Below, one piece after another: positions 4,493 to 6,505 of a stretch of 6,505 nt of DNA. Position numbers and translations under genes: made by a program. Under the pieces are notes generated by a model that was given only the letters and a program-made list of their open reading frames with translations, did not search any database and was not told the origin of the DNA. Location: the NCBI GenBank assembly GCA_022706165.1, contig JAKJDA010000174.1:1-6505 (forward strand), read 5' to 3'. The DNA comes from Candidatus Hydrogenedentota bacterium. Its GTDB lineage: Bacteria > Hydrogenedentota > Hydrogenedentia > Hydrogenedentales > SLHB01. Position 1 is the stretch's first letter. Each line of letters begins with the position of its first letter.

Positions 4493-6505
4493 TCACCGCT
4501 TTCTGGAATATGCCAACACCTTTTTCAAGGCGTCGACGACTTCTTGCACGTTCTTTTCCGTCATGCCCGGATGCAGCGGCAGCGAGAGAACCGATTCGGA
4601 AGCGTTCGTGGCATGGGGCAGATCGCCTGGGCGAACGTCGAGGGTCTCCCGGTAGTAGGCATGCGTGTGCAGGCCCAAGAAATGGACGCGCGCCTCAATG
4701 TTTTCCTGGATCAGGGCATGGGCGATCTCGTCGCGCGTCATGGTTATCTTGTCCAGATTGAGCCGGATGATCATCAGATGCCACGCGTGCTCGACATCGG
4801 GCATGACGGCAGGCAATGTGATCTCCTCGATTTCGCCCAATGCCTGTCGGTACCGCTGGGCAAAACGCCTTCTGGCCGCGATAAACCCCGGCAGCTTCAG
4901 TAATTGTTGCAGCCCCATGGCGGCGGAGACGTTGGTCATGTTGTACTTGAAGCCCGGCAATGCGACTTGGGGCGGGGCGGCGGGCGCGTGTTTGCCGTAG
5001 CGGCTCCAAGCCGTGGACATCATTCCGTTGTGCGCGAGCAGGCGCAGGCGTTTGGCCGTTTCCTCGTCGGCGCAGGTGATGGCGCCCCCTTCGATGGTCG
5101 TAATGTTTTTGACGGGATAAAAGCTGAAACACGTGTACGGACTGCACGAACCAACAGGCTTGCCGCGATAGCTCGCGCCCAGTGAATGGGCCGCGTCTTC
5201 GATGACGGCGATTCCGTGACGCGCCGCGATGGCGTGGATCGCGTCGAGATCGCATGGCTGGCCGGCCAGATCGACCGGGATTACGGCCTTGGTCCGCGGC
5301 GTGATGGCCGCTTCCAAGGCGGCCGGGTCGAGATTGAGCGTATCCGGACGAATATCCGCCAGGACCAGTTTCGCGCCCATATTGACGATCGTGTTGGCCG
5401 TCGAGGCGAAGGTGATCGGCGGACTGATCACTTCGTCGCCGCGCCCTACGCCCGCATGGACCAGGCACAAATGAAGCGCCGCCGTGCAGGACGAAACCGC
5501 CACGCACTGTGGAGAGGCCGTCGCTGCCGCGAAGGCTTTTTCGAATTCCTGCACCTTGGCTCCGGTTGTAAGCCATCCGCTTCGCAAGACGTCCTCGACG
5601 GCGCGCTCTTCCTCGGCCCCGATGTTGGGGGGCGATAGCCCGATGAAACGAGGGGCCGACGGCTCCCCGCCCTGCTCGACGGGCATCGCCAATAGGTGTT
5701 TCATCCAACGGACGTTGAAGTAGATATCGTCGAATGGATCGACCCCGGTTCTCTGTAGACCGTCGCGGATTTCGCGGACGCCTTCCTCGACGCTGTGTTC
5801 GTGCGTATAGCCGAGCACGCGCAGTATTTTATTGAACTGGACGTTGTAGTTGCGCAAATCTTCATCGCTGACCACGTCTTCGATCGTCGATCCGGGAAAC
5901 ATCGAACCAACCAGATCGGCAAGCGCACGGATTTGGTAGTTGGCGTCGTCAGACCCCACGTTGAACACCTCGCCGGCGACTTTTTCCGCTGGCGCCTGGA
6001 CCAGCAAGGCGAAGGCCCGGGCTACATCCCGAACATGCAAGAAGGGACGCCACTGCTCGCCGCCGCCGTAGACGCGGATAAGGCGCTTGCGCACCGCCGT
6101 CGCCGCCATTTGATTGATGGCAAGGTCGAAGCGCATCCGATCCGACCAACCGAATAGAGTGGCCGGGCGGGCGACAACCGGCTCAAACCGTTCGCTCGAC
6201 AGCGGCAGGAGGAACTGCTCGCACATCAGCTTGCCGCGCGCGTACGTGGAAACGGGGTTCGTCGGGCTTTCCTCGTCAAGAAGGCCTATTACGCCCTTCC
6301 CATAGACGCTGCACGAAGAGGCCAGAACAAACCGCCGCACGCCCTGGACTAAGGCGCGGCCCACCAAATCGCGCGTGCCCTCGACGTTTACGTCCATGGC
6401 CATCTCGGCGTCCAAATCGCAGGAAGGATCGTTCGAAAGGCCCGCCAGATGGATGATCGCCTCGATGTCATCCAGGAGCCGGGGATAGTCGCGCAGTTTA
6501 CGGAT
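4493..6505 (-). CDS. Fusion of extended-SDR sugar epimerase/dehydratase and DegT/DnrJ/EryC1/StrS aminotransferase (N-terminus outside window)
   Basis: The frame is open from the right edge to TGA at 4493-4495: 670 residues, with perhaps 45-50 N-terminal residues, including the GxxGxxG NAD-binding motif, off the window. Residue numbers here start at the edge. Domain 1 (1 to about 270) is an NAD(P)-dependent extended SDR: HLAG (19-22), SSCSVYG (63-69), catalytic YxxxK as YARGK (Y88, K92), ARPATLFG (112-119), RPFLHVRD (153-160) and FNVGS (181-185). Domain 2 (about 285-665) is a fold-type I PLP aminotransferase of sugar metabolism: SSCTAALH (338-345), EDAAHS (436-441, with D437 facing the PLP nitrogen), FSFYPVK (460-466, with K466 the Schiff-base lysine) followed by NITTIEGG, and YNMTNVSAAMG (521-531). 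It resembles the ArnB/PseC group. The linker of about a dozen residues (near 270-284) has no stop or internal ribosome site. The enzyme probably modifies an NDP-sugar and transaminates the keto-sugar for a surface polysaccharide; the substrate is unknown. An alternative is an epimerase and an aminotransferase acting on different substrates. Confidence -1.
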   Translation of the reverse strand: MRKLRDYPRLLDDIEAIIHLAGLSNDPSCDLDAEMAMDVNVEGTRDLVGRALVQGVRRFVLASSCSVYGKGVIGLLDEESPTNPVSTYARGKLMCEQFLLPLSSERFEPVVARPATLFGWSDRMRFDLAINQMAATAVRKRLIRVYGGGEQWRPFLHVRDVARAFALLVQAPAEKVAGEVFNVGSDDANYQIRALADLVGSMFPGSTIEDVVSDEDLRNYNVQFNKILRVLGYTHEHSVEEGVREIRDGLQRTGVDPFDDIYFNVRWMKHLLAMPVEQGGEPSAPRFIGLSPPNIGAEEERAVEDVLRSGWLTTGAKVQEFEKAFAAATASPQCVAVSSCTAALHLCLVHAGVGRGDEVISPPITFASTANTIVNMGAKLVLADIRPDTLNLDPAALEAAITPRTKAVIPVDLAGQPCDLDAIHAIAARHGIAVIEDAAHSLGASYRGKPVGSCSPYTCFSFYPVKNITTIEGGAITCADEETAKRLRLLAHNGMMSTAWSRYGKHAPAAPPQVALPGFKYNMTNVSAAMGLQQLLKLPGFIAARRRFAQRYRQALGEIEEITLPAVMPDVEHAWHLMIIRLNLDKITMTRDEIAHALIQENIEARVHFLGLHTHAYYRETLDVRPGDLPHATNASESVLSLPLHPGMTEKNVQEVVDALKKVLAYSRKR

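Noticed and set aside
4695..5708. A 337-codon minus-strand frame and several plus-strand frames within the SDR-aminotransferase gene
   Set aside because: They are shadows of the fusion gene in other phases; their Arg/Gly/Ala-rich translations match no family.
5690..5725. An internal start that would split the fusion into two genes (ATG codons near the domain junction)
   Set aside because: Neither internal ATG at the junction has a Shine-Dalgarno sequence, and the frame is continuous with no stop, so a single fused protein is the simpler reading.

Overview
This is a GC-rich bacterial window with four protein genes, two of them cut by the window edges. No rRNA, tRNA, CRISPR array, insertion sequence or phage gene is visible. 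The gene mix is a secreted parallel beta-helix protein with Pmp-type repeats, an EF-G paralogue, a PEP-CTERM surface protein and a nucleotide-sugar enzyme fusion. It suggests a Gram-negative, exopolysaccharide-making environmental bacterium, perhaps of the Hydrogenedentota or the Planctomycetes/Verrucomicrobia/Lentisphaerae groups. That placement is an inference from protein style and is only moderately secure.

Layout: (1) Positions 1-697, minus strand, hold the first 232 residues of a secreted beta-helix protein; the gene runs off the left edge. (2) Positions 698-1164 are a divergent intergenic region. It contains an AT-rich island with a minus-strand sigma70-type promoter, and then a clear plus-strand sigma70-type promoter. 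(3) Positions 1165-3201, plus strand, encode a 678-residue EF-G-like translational GTPase. It has its own promoter and a strong intrinsic terminator (3238-3264), so it is probably monocistronic. (4) Positions 3265-3682 hold no convincing gene. They contain an AT-rich stretch, a textbook sigma54 (-24/-12) promoter at 3470-3485 and a leader of about 190 nt rich in inverted repeats. (5) Positions 3683-4396, plus strand, encode a 237-residue exported DUF4114-like protein with a C-terminal PEP-CTERM sorting signal. (6) A 10-bp UUCG-loop terminator at 4420-4450 separates this gene from a convergent one and probably serves both. (7) Positions 4493-6505, minus strand, encode a 670-residue fragment, open at its N-terminus, of an unusual fusion: an extended-SDR sugar epimerase/dehydratase joined in frame to a DegT/DnrJ/EryC1/StrS PLP aminotransferase.

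How the parts may relate: PEP-CTERM proteins are sorted by exosortases in bacteria that make exopolysaccharide, and in some of these bacteria PEP-CTERM genes are controlled by sigma54 with the PrsK/PrsR two-component system. The sigma54 promoter ahead of the PEP-CTERM gene fits that model. The convergent SDR-aminotransferase would make an amino-sugar nucleotide for a surface polysaccharide, so the right half of the window reads as a cell-surface or extracellular-matrix locus. The EF-G-like gene appears functionally separate. The most interesting items are the sigma54/PEP-CTERM control region with its structured leader and the SDR-aminotransferase fusion.
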